Assembly: GCF_000719555.1 (NCBI RefSeq) | Contig: NZ_JOGX01000053.1 | Coordinates: forward strand, 1 to 64,000 | Reading direction: 5' to 3' | Length of the DNA: 64,000 nt | Origin: Streptomyces sp. NRRL F-5727 | Lineage (GTDB): Bacteria; Actinomycetota; Actinomycetes; Streptomycetales; Streptomycetaceae | Shown here: positions 52,378 through 60,584 of the stretch, piece by piece | Position numbering within the stretch: the stretch's first letter is position 1 | Layout of the letters: every line of letters begins with the position of its first letter | Program-made: the position numbers and the translations under genes | Notes under the pieces: model-generated | Database searches by the model: none | What the model was told of the DNA's origin: nothing | The model's input: only the letters and a program-made list of their open reading frames with translations

Positions 52378-53832
52378 TCAGCTCCCCGTCGGTCGGACGA
52401 GACCGGCCGCGGTGCGGACCAGGATGCACACGTCCTGCCAGAGCGACCAGTGGTCGATGTAGTGGTTGTCGAAGCGGCAGCGGTCCTCGATCGAGGTGTC
52501 GCCGCGCAGCCCGTTCACCTGCGCCAGACCGGTGAGCCCGACCGGCATCCGGTGACGGGCCGCGTACCCCGCGTGGATCTTGCTGAACTGCGCGACGAAG
52601 TAGGGCCGTTCGGGCCGCGGCCCGACCAGGCTCATATCGCCGCGGAGCACGTTCCACAGCTGCGGCAGCTCGTCCAGCGAGGACTTCCGCAGGAAGCCGC
52701 CGGCCGCGCTCATCCGCCGGTCCCCGGCCACGTTCCACCGGGTCGCGGACTCCGTCTCGTCCGACGGCCGGAGCGTACGGAACTTCAGCAGCGTGAAGTG
52801 GCGCCCGTGCTGGCCCACCCGCTCCTGCCGGAACAGCACCCCGGGACCGTCCGAGAGCCGCACCGCCAGCGCGCACAGCGCGAGCACCGGCAGCGCCAGC
52901 GCCAGCGCCGGACCGGCCAGCGCGATGTCCAGAGCGCGCTTGGCCAGCGCCCCGCGCCGCTCGGTCTGCGGGACGAGCCGGCGGCGGGCGTACCCCCACA
53001 CGTGCTCGCCCATCGGCCCGTCGCACCGCTCCCCGCCGACCCGCCAGGTCACGCAGCCGTAGTGCTGGAAGAGGGTCACCAGCTCCGGCTCGTCCGCCAG
53101 GAACACCGCCTCGCGGACCGTGTTCTGGATGACCGCCCGGCGGATCTCCTCCGCCGTCGTCAGCAGCGGCAGCCCCGGCTCCACCGGACGCTGCTCGCCG
53201 ACCGTCGCGTCCGGCAGCCCCACGATCCCGACCGGCCGCATCCCGTACTCCGGGTGCTGGAGGGCCGCCGCCGCGAACCGGCGGGCCGCCGCCGGCGGGC
53301 CCACCACCAGCGCCGAACGGGGCCGCTCCCGGGCGATCCGCCGCCCGCGCGCGAGCAGCACCGCCCGCAGCACGGACACGACCCCGACGTGCGCGCCGTA
53401 CGCCGCGCACAGCCGCAGCGGCCCGATCGCCAGCTCCGGCGACCACGCCGCGGCACCGGCCGCCGCCACGCACCACACCACCCCGGCCCGGGAGGCCAGC
53501 GCGGGCAGCTCGTCGAGCAGCCGGACGTGCGCCGCGGGCCGGTGCAGACCGCCGCGCCCGTGCAGGACGAGCAGCAGCGCGGCCACCGGCAGCAGCAGCC
53601 GCGGATCCTGGTGGGCGGGCCCCAGCAGCGCGGCACCGGCGAGCACGGCCAGGCAGTCGACGGCCCGCAGCACCCCCGCCCCCGGCCCGGGCCGCGCGGA
53701 CGCGCGGTGGCGCGGCAGCGCGAGCCGGCCGGACAGCCGCCGCCGGGTGGCGAGCGAGGCGGACCCGAACGCCGGGCCCGCGACCGGCCACGGGCCGGGT
53801 GAGGAAGGAACGCTGGTACTTTCCGTGGTCAC
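52378..53832 (-). CDS. polyprenyl-phosphate sugar-1-phosphate transferase (initiating transferase), 484 aa
   Basis: It starts each repeat unit by moving a sugar phosphate to undecaprenyl phosphate. The N-terminal half has four to five helices and a CoA-binding-like region (RSALVVGPPAAARRFAAAAL). The C-terminal catalytic half is complete: KRALDIALAGPALALALPVL membrane hairpin, GPGVLFRQERVGQHGRHFTL, LKFRTLR, SLDELPQLWNVLRGDMSLVG, PRPERP. GTG at 53832 overlaps the upstream stop (GTGA). This defines the operon as an exopolysaccharide cluster. Confidence 0.93.
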   Translation of the reverse strand: MTTESTSVPSSPGPWPVAGPAFGSASLATRRRLSGRLALPRHRASARPGPGAGVLRAVDCLAVLAGAALLGPAHQDPRLLLPVAALLLVLHGRGGLHRPAAHVRLLDELPALASRAGVVWCVAAAGAAAWSPELAIGPLRLCAAYGAHVGVVSVLRAVLLARGRRIARERPRSALVVGPPAAARRFAAAALQHPEYGMRPVGIVGLPDATVGEQRPVEPGLPLLTTAEEIRRAVIQNTVREAVFLADEPELVTLFQHYGCVTWRVGGERCDGPMGEHVWGYARRRLVPQTERRGALAKRALDIALAGPALALALPVLALCALAVRLSDGPGVLFRQERVGQHGRHFTLLKFRTLRPSDETESATRWNVAGDRRMSAAGGFLRKSSLDELPQLWNVLRGDMSLVGPRPERPYFVAQFSKIHAGYAARHRMPVGLTGLAQVNGLRGDTSIEDRCRFDNHYIDHWSLWQDVCILVRTAAGLVRPTGS

Positions 53833-54965
53833 TGCGCAATCGGCTCTCTGTGTTCGGTGCCCCGCACTCCGGCCAGCTCGCGGTAGATCTCCGCGACGGC
53901 CGCGCCGGTGCGCCGCACATCGAAACTGCTGAGGACGTGCTCGTGGGCCTCGCGGCCCAGGCGGTGCCGCAACTCCGGCCTGCCGAGCAGGCGGCCGAGA
54001 GCGGCGGCGAGGGCGGCCGGGTCCTCGGGCGGGACCAGGCACGCGGCTTCATGGCCGGGCGGCAGGCTCTCGCGCGCCCCGTCGACGTCGGTGACGACGA
54101 CCGGCCGGCCCGCCGCCATCGCCTCCAGGGGCGCCAGCGCCATGCCCTCCCAGCGGGACGGCAGCACGACGACGTCCGCCGCCCGGTACCAGGGCACGGT
54201 GTCGCCGACGGCGCCGGTGAACCGCACCGAGGGACCGGCGGCGGCCCGCAGCCGCTCCCCGTCCGGCCCGTCGCCGACGAGCACGAGCCGGGCGCCCGGA
54301 ACCTCGGCGAGGACCGCGGGCCAGGCGGCGAGCAGCACGTCCTGGCCCTTCTGCCGGCAGAGCCGGCCCACGCACACCACGGTGGGCGCCGGATTCCCGG
54401 CGGGCCCGTCGGTCGCGAACCGGGCCACGTCGACCCCGTTGTGCACGACGGACCAGGCGGCCTCGACCCCGGCCAGCTCGCCGGTACGCCGCTCCGCCCC
54501 GCTCACGCAGAGGATCCGGTCGGTCCAGCGGGCGCCGAACCGCTCCCAGCGGCGGGCCAGTTCGGCGGTGGTGCCGGTGACGGCCTCGAAGGACCAGGCG
54601 TGCGGCTGGTACACGGTCGGGATCCGGCCGCGCACCGCGAGCCGGGCGCACAGGCCCGCCTTCGCCGAGTGCGCGTGGACCAGCCCGGGCCGCACGGCCC
54701 GGACGACCCGGGCCAGCTCGCGGGTCTCCCGGACCAGCGCGGGACCGGGGTCCCGGCCGGCCCGCCAGTCGTGGACCTCGGCGCCCTCGGCGCGCAGCTC
54801 CGCGGCGAGCGCGGTGCCGGGCGGGCAGGCGACCACGGGGCGCAGCCCGGCCGCGCGCTGGGCGCGCACCAGGTCGACGACGACCCGGGCGACCCCGCCG
54901 TCGCCTGGCTGGACCGCGTGCAGGACGGTGACGGACCCGGGGTCCGTCTCGATCGGGGCCCGCAC
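53829..54965 (-). CDS. GT4-family glycosyltransferase, 378 aa
   Basis: Same GT-B class as the one at 47174 but a different sequence: TVLHAVQPGDGGVARVVVDL, VHAHSAKAGLCARLAVRGRI, VHNGVDVARF, CVGRLCRQKGQDVLLAAWPA, and VVLPSRWEGMALAPLEAMAA. GTG at 54965 is preferred because it lies one base after the DUF3344 stop and begins just before the first strand; the open frame extends further upstream inside that gene. Confidence 0.9.
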   Translation of the reverse strand: MRAPIETDPGSVTVLHAVQPGDGGVARVVVDLVRAQRAAGLRPVVACPPGTALAAELRAEGAEVHDWRAGRDPGPALVRETRELARVVRAVRPGLVHAHSAKAGLCARLAVRGRIPTVYQPHAWSFEAVTGTTAELARRWERFGARWTDRILCVSGAERRTGELAGVEAAWSVVHNGVDVARFATDGPAGNPAPTVVCVGRLCRQKGQDVLLAAWPAVLAEVPGARLVLVGDGPDGERLRAAAGPSVRFTGAVGDTVPWYRAADVVVLPSRWEGMALAPLEAMAAGRPVVVTDVDGARESLPPGHEAACLVPPEDPAALAAALGRLLGRPELRHRLGREAHEHVLSSFDVRRTGAAVAEIYRELAGVRGTEHREPIAQ

Positions 54966-54966
54966 G

Positions 54967-56028
54967 TCAGCGCCGTACGTCCGCCTGCAGGAAGAGCGCG
55001 CCGAGCCAGACGGTGTCCTCACGGCTGCCGAGCCGCACCTGGACACGATCGGCTCCCTGGCGCAGCGCCCCCCGCAGATCGAAGATGTCGGAGTCGTACC
55101 CGAGGGTGTTCCGGGCGGCGGGGAAGCGTGTCGTCCCGGCCCTGCCGAATTCGGTGATGCTGGAGTTCAGCACGTCGTTCACGGAATTGGCGGAATCCCC
55201 GAGCAGGGTGCCCTTCTGGCGACTCGTCCGTACCTCCAGGTAATCCCCGGAAGTCCCCCGGTCGCCGTCATAGGCGACGACTCCGAGACGCCCCTCGGTG
55301 TCCTTCGGATAACGGTGCCCGTCGAGTGCGACGCGCAGCTCGCCGGAGCGCGGACCGACCGTCTCGAAGCCGTCCCAGACGCTCAGCCGGCGCAGCGGCT
55401 CGCCGTCCTTCTCGTACGCGGCGACCAGCGTCCAGCCGCCCCAGCCGCCCACCTCGCTGCGGCCCATGGCGACGTTCACCTGGGCGACCGTCCACTGCCC
55501 CGGCGTGGCCCACCGGACCAGCTCGGTGACGTCGGCGGACGCCTGGAAGGCGTCGGCGCCGTCGGCGGTCCGATGGCCCGTCAGGGTGTCGGCGAGCACG
55601 GCCTTGTACCGCCCGCCGGGCTCCGCGATCAGCACCCGCCCGTTGTCCTTCGGCGGCTTCTGCTCGCCCACGCGCAGGTTGCCGCCCCAGTACAGCCGGG
55701 CCCAGGCGACCCGGGCGCCGGCCGGCACCGGCAGTTCGGCGCGGCTGGAGTTGTACGTGTTGGGGTCGTCGTCCACGTCGACGTAGCCGATCGTCGCCCC
55801 GTCGTTCGAGGTCCCGGTGGGCCGGGCGCCCTTCGCCGAGGTGTTGGCGGCGCGCACGATCCCGCCGTGCAGTTCGGCCTGGTAGCGCGCGGCGAAGGGG
55901 ATCCGGGCGGCCTCCCCGGGCGCGGGCGGCGCGGCGGCGGAGGCGAGCGGCGGCGCGGCGGTCAGCACCGCGCACGACAAGGCGCACAACACGCCGCGAC
56001 GCACAGCAAGAACCGCTGAATTCCGCAT
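54967..56028 (-). CDS. secreted DUF3344 protein, 353 aa
   Basis: ATG at 56028 with GGAGAA. A Sec signal peptide (AVRRGVLCALSCAVLTAAPP, cleavage near ASA) precedes a beta-sandwich of the DUF3344 type: PFAARYQAELHGGIVRAANT, VDVDDDPNTYNSSRAELPVP, GARVAWARLYWGGNL, WTVAQVNVAMGRSEVGGWGG. It ends VWLGALFLQADVRR. Function unknown; the fold suggests carbohydrate or surface binding. First gene of the exopolysaccharide operon, so probably made with the polymer and possibly bound to it. Confidence 0.85.
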   Translation of the reverse strand: MRNSAVLAVRRGVLCALSCAVLTAAPPLASAAAPPAPGEAARIPFAARYQAELHGGIVRAANTSAKGARPTGTSNDGATIGYVDVDDDPNTYNSSRAELPVPAGARVAWARLYWGGNLRVGEQKPPKDNGRVLIAEPGGRYKAVLADTLTGHRTADGADAFQASADVTELVRWATPGQWTVAQVNVAMGRSEVGGWGGWTLVAAYEKDGEPLRRLSVWDGFETVGPRSGELRVALDGHRYPKDTEGRLGVVAYDGDRGTSGDYLEVRTSRQKGTLLGDSANSVNDVLNSSITEFGRAGTTRFPAARNTLGYDSDIFDLRGALRQGADRVQVRLGSREDTVWLGALFLQADVRR

Positions 56029-56407
56029 ACAGGTTCTCCGCTTTGATGAGAGAAGGAAGGGAAGACCCGTGAAGATCGGGGGAGGAGGAGGTGTCGTCCG
56101 CACGAAATGGGTGAACGCGCGGCGGGCCCGGAAGCAACGTTCGGGAACGTTATAACCCCGACGCGGAGCGATAGTAAGCATTAGATGCTCGGAAACGCTA
56201 ACTCCCGTATCCGTGCGGCAGGTTCCTCGTTGTGCGTGTTGCGCCATTCCCCGGCCCGTCGCTCGAATGGCCCTGCCGCAAGCCAAAGATCGGTTGAACG
56301 TCACCCGTTCGGGAGAGCAACCGATGAAAAGCAGGAGCGTTGTTGAGGGAGCCGGGCCGAACAGTCCGCGCAGTCCGAGTTGGAAATCGATCGAGGAGAA
56401 CTTCTCC
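56029..56407. promoter_or_regulatory. 379-bp divergent region: exopolysaccharide operon promoter and chaplin 2 promoter
   Basis: The region is AT-richer than its surroundings at 56135-56215. It holds two small palindromes: AACGTTC-GG-GAACGTT (56136-56151) and AGCAT-TAG-ATGCT (56177-56189). They lie near the middle, where operators for both directions would be expected. No gene found. Confidence 0.5.
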
Positions 56408-56647
56408 ATGTCTCGTATCGCCAAGGCCGCCGTCCTGACCGTGGGTGCCGCCGCCGCGGTCGCCGGTGCCTCCGGTGCCGCCTTCGCCGACGCCGGCGCC
56501 GAGGCCGCCGCCGTGAAGTCCCCCGGTGTCGGCTCCGGCAACGTCATCCAGGTCCCGGTGCACGTGCCGGTCAACCTCTGCGGCAACACCGTCAGCGTCA
56601 TCGGTGCGCTGAACCCGACCTTCGGCAACACCTGCGTCAACGCCTGA
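56408..56647 (+). CDS. short chaplin, 79 aa (chaplin 2)
   Basis: ATG at 56408, GAGGAG site. Signal peptide MSRIAKAAVLTVGAAAAVAG, cleavage near AFA. Chaplin domain with both cysteines: SPGVGSGNVIQVPVHVPVNL, CGNTVSVIGALNPTFGNTCV. It resembles chaplin 3 (60234) more than chaplin 1, sharing the MSRIAKAA start. It opens divergently from the exopolysaccharide operon. Confidence 0.95.
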   Translation: MSRIAKAAVLTVGAAAAVAGASGAAFADAGAEAAAVKSPGVGSGNVIQVPVHVPVNLCGNTVSVIGALNPTFGNTCVNA

Positions 56648-56673
56648 TCTCGCACGTCGGATCGGTCCTTCCG

Positions 56674-56713
56674 AAGCCGGTGCGCCCTCCCCTCGGGGCG
56701 GGCGCACCGGCTT
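56674..56713 (+). terminator. 14-bp perfect hairpin with T-run after chaplin 2
   Basis: AAGCCGGTGCGCCC (56674-56687) pairs with GGGCGCACCGGCTT (56700-56713), followed by TTCCCTT. Confidence 0.82.
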
Positions 56714-56921
56714 TTCCCTTGCGGCCACTGGATCGGTACTCGTTCGGACGCACCCCCGTGCGCCGTCCGGTGCAACGGCGTACGCCCCCCGGCGGAGCAG
56801 GCCCGGGGGTGGATTCACTCGAACGGAGGCGTGGCGCTCAGTAGTTCTGCGGTTGCGGAGGGCTATACCCGCAGGCACGGTGGGAGAGCATTTGTCCGAC
56901 GCATAAGGAAAAGGAACACAT

Positions 56922-57788
56922 ATGCGTCCCCTGGCTTCACGCCGTCTCACCGCCCTGGCGATATCCGCCGCCCTCACCCTCGGCATGGCGGGACCCGCCT
57001 TCGCCGACGAACACCGCCCCTCCCGCGCGGCCGACCGGGCCGCCCGCGCCCCGCTTCCCGACGCCGCCGCCCTGCTGACCCAGACCAAGGCGCTCGGGGA
57101 CATGAGTGCGGTCGCGACCCCCGTGACCGAACTCCTCGCCGCCGCCCTCAAGGCCGACGGCGGTCAGCTTCCGGCGGCCGACGCCGAGGCCCTCAAGGCG
57201 AAGATCCAGGCCGCTCTCGACCAGGTCAAGGAGACGGTTCCGGCGCCGCTGCCGGAGACTCCGGAGGCGCCGGGCGCCCCTGAGCTGCCGACCACCCCCG
57301 AGCTGCCGACCACCCCTGAGCTGCCGGTCACCCCGCCCGCCGCCGAGACCCCGGTCGGGTCGCCCGTGAAGCCGCCGGTGACCCTGCCCGTCGCGGCCGG
57401 CGCCAAGGCGGCCGCGACGGCGAAGGCCGCCCCCGCCGACGTGGTGGACGACGCGCTCGCCACCGTCGAGAAGGCCGTCGCCGGGCTGCTCGCCGCCGTC
57501 ACCTCCGGGGACGCCGCCGGAGTCGTCCCGCAGGTCACGGCCACGCTGACCTCCCTGGTCAACCTCGCCGTCGCCACCGTGCTCGGCAGCGGTCTGCCCG
57601 CGCCGAACCTGCCGGGCCTCCCGGCGCTGCCCTCGCTGCCGGTCGACGCGCCGGAGCTGCCCGTCGACCCGCCGGTCGACCCGCCCGAGGTGCCCGTCGA
57701 CCCGCCCGTCGAGGTCCCGGAGCTGCCCGTGAAGCCTCCGGTCGCCGCGCCCGAGCTGCCGGTGAAGCCGCCGCTGCCGGTCCGCTGA
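56922..57788 (+). CDS. secreted Pro-rich protein, 288 aa
   Basis: ATG at 56922 with AAGGAA. Signal peptide (RRLTALAISAALTLGMAGPA, cleavage near AFA). The mature protein has two helical segments (DAAALLTQTKALGDMSAVAT; ATVEKAVAGLLAAVTSGDAA) and two low-complexity Pro-rich arms: PELPTTPELPTTPELP-type around residues 115-150, and VDPPVDPPEVPVDPP and PELPVKPP at the C-terminus. No cysteines and no anchor signal. Unrecognised; the layout suggests an extended wall or coat linker. Confidence 0.75.
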   Translation: MRPLASRRLTALAISAALTLGMAGPAFADEHRPSRAADRAARAPLPDAAALLTQTKALGDMSAVATPVTELLAAALKADGGQLPAADAEALKAKIQAALDQVKETVPAPLPETPEAPGAPELPTTPELPTTPELPVTPPAAETPVGSPVKPPVTLPVAAGAKAAATAKAAPADVVDDALATVEKAVAGLLAAVTSGDAAGVVPQVTATLTSLVNLAVATVLGSGLPAPNLPGLPALPSLPVDAPELPVDPPVDPPEVPVDPPVEVPELPVKPPVAAPELPVKPPLPVR

Positions 57789-57807
57789 CCCGCGAGCGCA
57801 CCCCCGA

Positions 57808-57846
57808 CCCGTACCGGTCCGGCCTCCCGCCGGGCCGGTACGGGCA
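57808..57846 (+). terminator. hairpin after the Pro-rich secreted protein gene
   Basis: CCCGTACCGG near 57808 pairs with CCGGTACGGG ending near 57846, with further C/G pairing inside. Confidence 0.65.
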
Positions 57847-58032
57847 TGTGTGCGCCCGGTCATCCGGAAATAGCACCGGTCCCCTTCGATCGGGTGCAGT
57901 GTCGAGAAATCCCTCCTCCTGGAGTTTCCGGGGAGCGCACCTCTCGTTACAGAAGACGTAAGCGACGTACGGGAATTCCCCAAGAAGCCTGTGCGGAACG
58001 CGAGTTGAAGGAACAGAGGAAGGATTCTCCCC

Positions 58033-58305
58033 ATGAAGCCCACCAAGGTCGCCGCGGTCGTCGCCGGTTCCCTCATGGCCCTCGGCGCCGCCGCCCCCGC
58101 CATGGCCGCGGAGGCGCTGACCCCGACCAGCCTGAACGGCGGCCTGGAGGCGATCGCCGCCAACGGCCTGAAGTCGGACGTGCTCAGCAGCACCACCGAG
58201 GGCTCCCCGGTCAAGACCGTCACCGACACCGCCACCCAGCTGAACCAGACCGGCAAGGGCCTCCCGCTGCTCGGCGGTCTCCCGGCGAGCCCGCTCGGCG
58301 GCTGA
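58033..58305 (+). CDS. small secreted protein, 90 aa
   Basis: A strong GGAAGGA ribosome site precedes ATG at 58033. Signal peptide KPTKVAAVVAGSLMALGAAA, cleavage near AMA. The mature 65 residues have no cysteine: SLNGGLEAIAANGLKSDVLS, KTVTDTATQLNQTGKGLPLL, GGLPASPLGG. Not recognised; size and signal resemble chaplins, but the domain does not. Found among coat-protein genes, so possibly a co-secreted coat component. Confidence 0.75.
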   Translation: MKPTKVAAVVAGSLMALGAAAPAMAAEALTPTSLNGGLEAIAANGLKSDVLSSTTEGSPVKTVTDTATQLNQTGKGLPLLGGLPASPLGG

Positions 58306-58467
58306 TCGAATGATTTTCTGACCGGTCGCCGTGTGGCCTCGACTCCACACGGTGTGCCGCTCCCTACTCTCTGGACCGTCCCACCGCGAACGTCAGCGGG
58401 GGACGCGGCCGGTCGGAGCGAGGGGGGATCCTCGCCGGTCTCTCCCTTTCTCCCGAGGAAGAGCGGT

Positions 58468-59259
58468 ATGCGGTCCATCATCAGCAGGAAAGTACTCACC
58501 GCGGCGGCAGCGACCGGACTGCTGTCGCTGACCGGCGGTTTCGCGCTGGCCGCGAACGCGCACCCCGGCACGGGCGACACGCCGGGACCCGGCAACGGCC
58601 AGGCACACGCCCCCCTCTCGCCGGAACTCTGCGGCGTGAGCATGGACCTGGGCGACTACGTGGCGTCGGCCGTCGGAGACCTCTGCGCCCACGCGGCGGA
58701 GGACCCCGACGGCGGCTACGGCGAGGAGCCCGGGGAGCCCACCCATCCGCCGACGAAGCCCCCGCACACGCACCCGCCGACGCAGCCTCCGCACACGCAC
58801 CCGCCGACCACGCCGCCGGGTGAGTGCGAGGAGGGTGAGCCGGAGTGCGAGCCCACCACGCCGCCCACCACCCAGCCGCCGACGACGCAGCCTCCGCACA
58901 CCCAGCCGCCGACCACGCCGCCGGGTGAGTGCGAGGAGGGTGAGCCGGAGTGCGAGCCCACCACGCCGCCCACCACCCAGCCGCCGACCACCACGCCGCC
59001 GGGCGAGTGCGAGGAGGGCGAGCCGGAGTGCGAGCCCACCACTCCGCCGGGTGAGTGCGAGGAGCCCGAGCCGGGACAGTCCCCCGAGCCCGGCTGTGAG
59101 CCCACCACGCCGACCACCCCGCCCGGCAAGCCCGAACTCCCCGACACGGGTAGCGATCCCGCCCTCTGGGGAGCGGCCGCGGTCAGTGCCGCCCTCATCA
59201 TCGGCGGCACCGTCGTCCAGCTGCGCGGCGGACGCCTCGTCCGCTCCCGCCGCCACTGA
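58468..59259 (+). CDS. LPDTG sortase-anchored repeat protein, 263 aa
   Basis: ATG at 58468 (GAGGAAGAGC upstream). Signal peptide (RKVLTAAAATGLLSLTGGFA, cleavage near ANA). A short N-terminal domain holds LCGVSMDLGDYVASAVGDLC with a possible disulfide. Thr/Pro-rich repeats (HPPTTPPGECEEGEPECEPT) and an end KPELPDTGSDPALWGAAAVS then VRSRRH give a full sortase signal. The repeats carry paired cysteines (ECEE...ECEP), unusual for a Pro-rich stalk. Covalently wall-anchored; function unknown. Confidence 0.82.
   Translation: MRSIISRKVLTAAAATGLLSLTGGFALAANAHPGTGDTPGPGNGQAHAPLSPELCGVSMDLGDYVASAVGDLCAHAAEDPDGGYGEEPGEPTHPPTKPPHTHPPTQPPHTHPPTTPPGECEEGEPECEPTTPPTTQPPTTQPPHTQPPTTPPGECEEGEPECEPTTPPTTQPPTTTPPGECEEGEPECEPTTPPGECEEPEPGQSPEPGCEPTTPTTPPGKPELPDTGSDPALWGAAAVSAALIIGGTVVQLRGGRLVRSRRH
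58801..58988 (+). repeat. 83-bp perfect direct repeats within the LPDTG gene
   Basis: Bases 58801-58883 and 58906-58988 are identical. A third, diverged copy begins near 58984. The repeats encode PPTTPPGECEEGEPECEPTT modules. Confidence 0.92.
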
Positions 59260-59292
59260 CGTGACGTACGAGCCGTGCTGACGTGACGTCAA

Positions 59293-59330
59293 CAGGGGCC
59301 CTCACCCTCACCGGTGGGGGCCCCTGGCGT
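59293..59330 (+). terminator. hairpin after the LPDTG gene
   Basis: AGGGGCCCTCACC near 59293 pairs with GGTGGGGGCCCCT ending near 59325 with one mismatch. Confidence 0.65.
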
Positions 59331-59387
59331 TGCTGCACACGGGGGAACCACGCGCGACGTTTCGGCCGACGGGCTCGTTCACACGGC

Positions 59388-59900
59388 ATGACTCTGCGCT
59401 CTCAGGCCGGCATGGGCCTTCTCATGACCGCGCTCGCCTCCGCCGCCATGGCCGTCCCGGCCTCCGCCGTCGAGGCCCCCGTGGTGGTTCCCCTCCAGGG
59501 CCTCGAACCGGTCCTGCCGATGGACGCCCCCACCATCGCGACCGGCGTCCCGGTACCGGTGCCCGGTGCGCCGACCGGCTTCCAGAAGGGCCTCGGCGCG
59601 CTGCCCGACGTGACCCTGCCGAGCGTCCCGCTCACCGGCACCCTGCCCAGGACCCTCGTGGACGCCCCGCTCCCCGAGCTCCTGGAGGGCAGCGAGCCCG
59701 GCCGCGCGCTCTTCTCCACCCCGCACTCCGAGATGGCGGCCGCCACCCCCGGCGCCGTCCTCGGCAACCCCGTCGAGGCGCCGCAGGGCAACGGCCTCGC
59801 CGGACTGCCCGACCTCGCCCCGCCGCAGCTCGGTCTCGTCAGCCCCACGCTCAGCGGCGCCCTCGACTCCCAGCTCGGCCTCGCCCCCGGCCGCGACTGA
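59388..59900 (+). CDS. secreted hypothetical protein, 170 aa
   Basis: A signal peptide (MGLLMTALASAAMAVPASA, cleavage near SAVEA) is followed by a Pro/Leu-rich, cysteine-free mature part (VVPLQGLEPVLPMDAPTIAT, PDVTLPSVPLTGTLPRTLVD, PLPELLEGSEPG, LGLVSPTLSGALDSQLGL). The Leu-Pro pattern resembles the other unknown secreted proteins here. No strong ribosome site is visible, so the start (ATG 59388, or ATG 59412) is uncertain. Confidence 0.65.
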   Translation: MTLRSQAGMGLLMTALASAAMAVPASAVEAPVVVPLQGLEPVLPMDAPTIATGVPVPVPGAPTGFQKGLGALPDVTLPSVPLTGTLPRTLVDAPLPELLEGSEPGRALFSTPHSEMAAATPGAVLGNPVEAPQGNGLAGLPDLAPPQLGLVSPTLSGALDSQLGLAPGRD

Positions 59901-60233
59901 CCCCCCACCCTCTCCCACGCCCCATTTCGGAATTCCGTACGAACGCGGTCCGCGCGGGTGAAGACACGATTCTTCCCCGCTACCGCACGGGCTTCTCGTC
60001 GTTGCACCGGAAGGCTTGTCGCATGGCCGCGGCCCGCGGTCCGGTGTGCCGCCCGTCGTATCCGACGGCGGGGGGACATCGGACCGCGGGCCATCATTTC
60101 GCCCGCTCCCGCGGGCTTTTCCGATTTCCCGCTCCCGTTCGGCCCAAAGGCCGTGACCCGGCCCGTGGTACGGCGTTGAACGGAAGTGACGGCCGTGATC
60201 CCTGCGGTCGCTCGACCCATCCAAGGAGTTCTG
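59901..60233. promoter_or_regulatory. 333-bp intergenic region with a large hairpin and a terminator before chaplin 3
   Basis: GGCCCGCGGTCCG (60031-60043) pairs exactly with CGGACCGCGGGCC (60080-60092), with an inner CCGTCG/CGACGG stem. A smaller terminator-like hairpin follows: GCCCGC-TCCC-GCGGGC then TTTT (60101-60120). These probably end the transcript of the 170-aa protein gene. The chaplin 3 promoter should lie at 60120-60225. No gene found. Confidence 0.55.
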
Positions 60234-60506
60234 ATGTCTCGCATCGCCAAGGCTGCCGCCGTTCTGGCCGGCACCGGTGCCGTTGCCCTCACCGGAGCCG
60301 GCCTGGCCGTCGCCGACTCGGGCGCCGAGGCCGTCGCCGCCCACTCGCCCGGCGTCGTCTCCGGCAACGTCGTCCAGGTGCCGGTGCACGTCCCGGTCAA
60401 CGTCTGCGGCAACACCGTCAACGTGATCGGCCTGCTGAACCCGGCCTTCGGCAACAGCTGCGCCAACATCGACACCCCGAGCGACAACGGCGGCTACGGC
60501 GGCTGA
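60234..60506 (+). CDS. short chaplin with C-terminal extension, 90 aa (chaplin 3)
   Basis: ATG at 60234 with AAGGAG at ideal spacing. Signal peptide MSRIAKAAAVLAGTGAVALT, cleavage near AVA. Chaplin domain: SPGVVSGNVVQVPVHVPVNV, CGNTVNVIGLLNPAFGNSCA. Usual short chaplins end a few residues after the second cysteine; this one continues with NIDTPSDNGGYGG, a Gly-rich polar tail. It is convergent with the tyrosinase gene. Confidence 0.93.
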   Translation: MSRIAKAAAVLAGTGAVALTGAGLAVADSGAEAVAAHSPGVVSGNVVQVPVHVPVNVCGNTVNVIGLLNPAFGNSCANIDTPSDNGGYGG

Positions 60507-60524
60507 TCCGCCCCCGGCCCCCAC

Positions 60525-60563
60525 GGGCGTCCCCCCGTCCCCACCAGGGCCGGGGGGACGCCC
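60525..60563. terminator. 13-bp perfect hairpin between chaplin 3 and melC2
   Basis: GGGCGTCCCCCCG (60525-60537) pairs with CGGGGGGACGCCC (60551-60563), shared by convergent genes. Confidence 0.8.
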
Positions 60564-60584
60564 ATGTCCGGGACCGCCGCCCCG

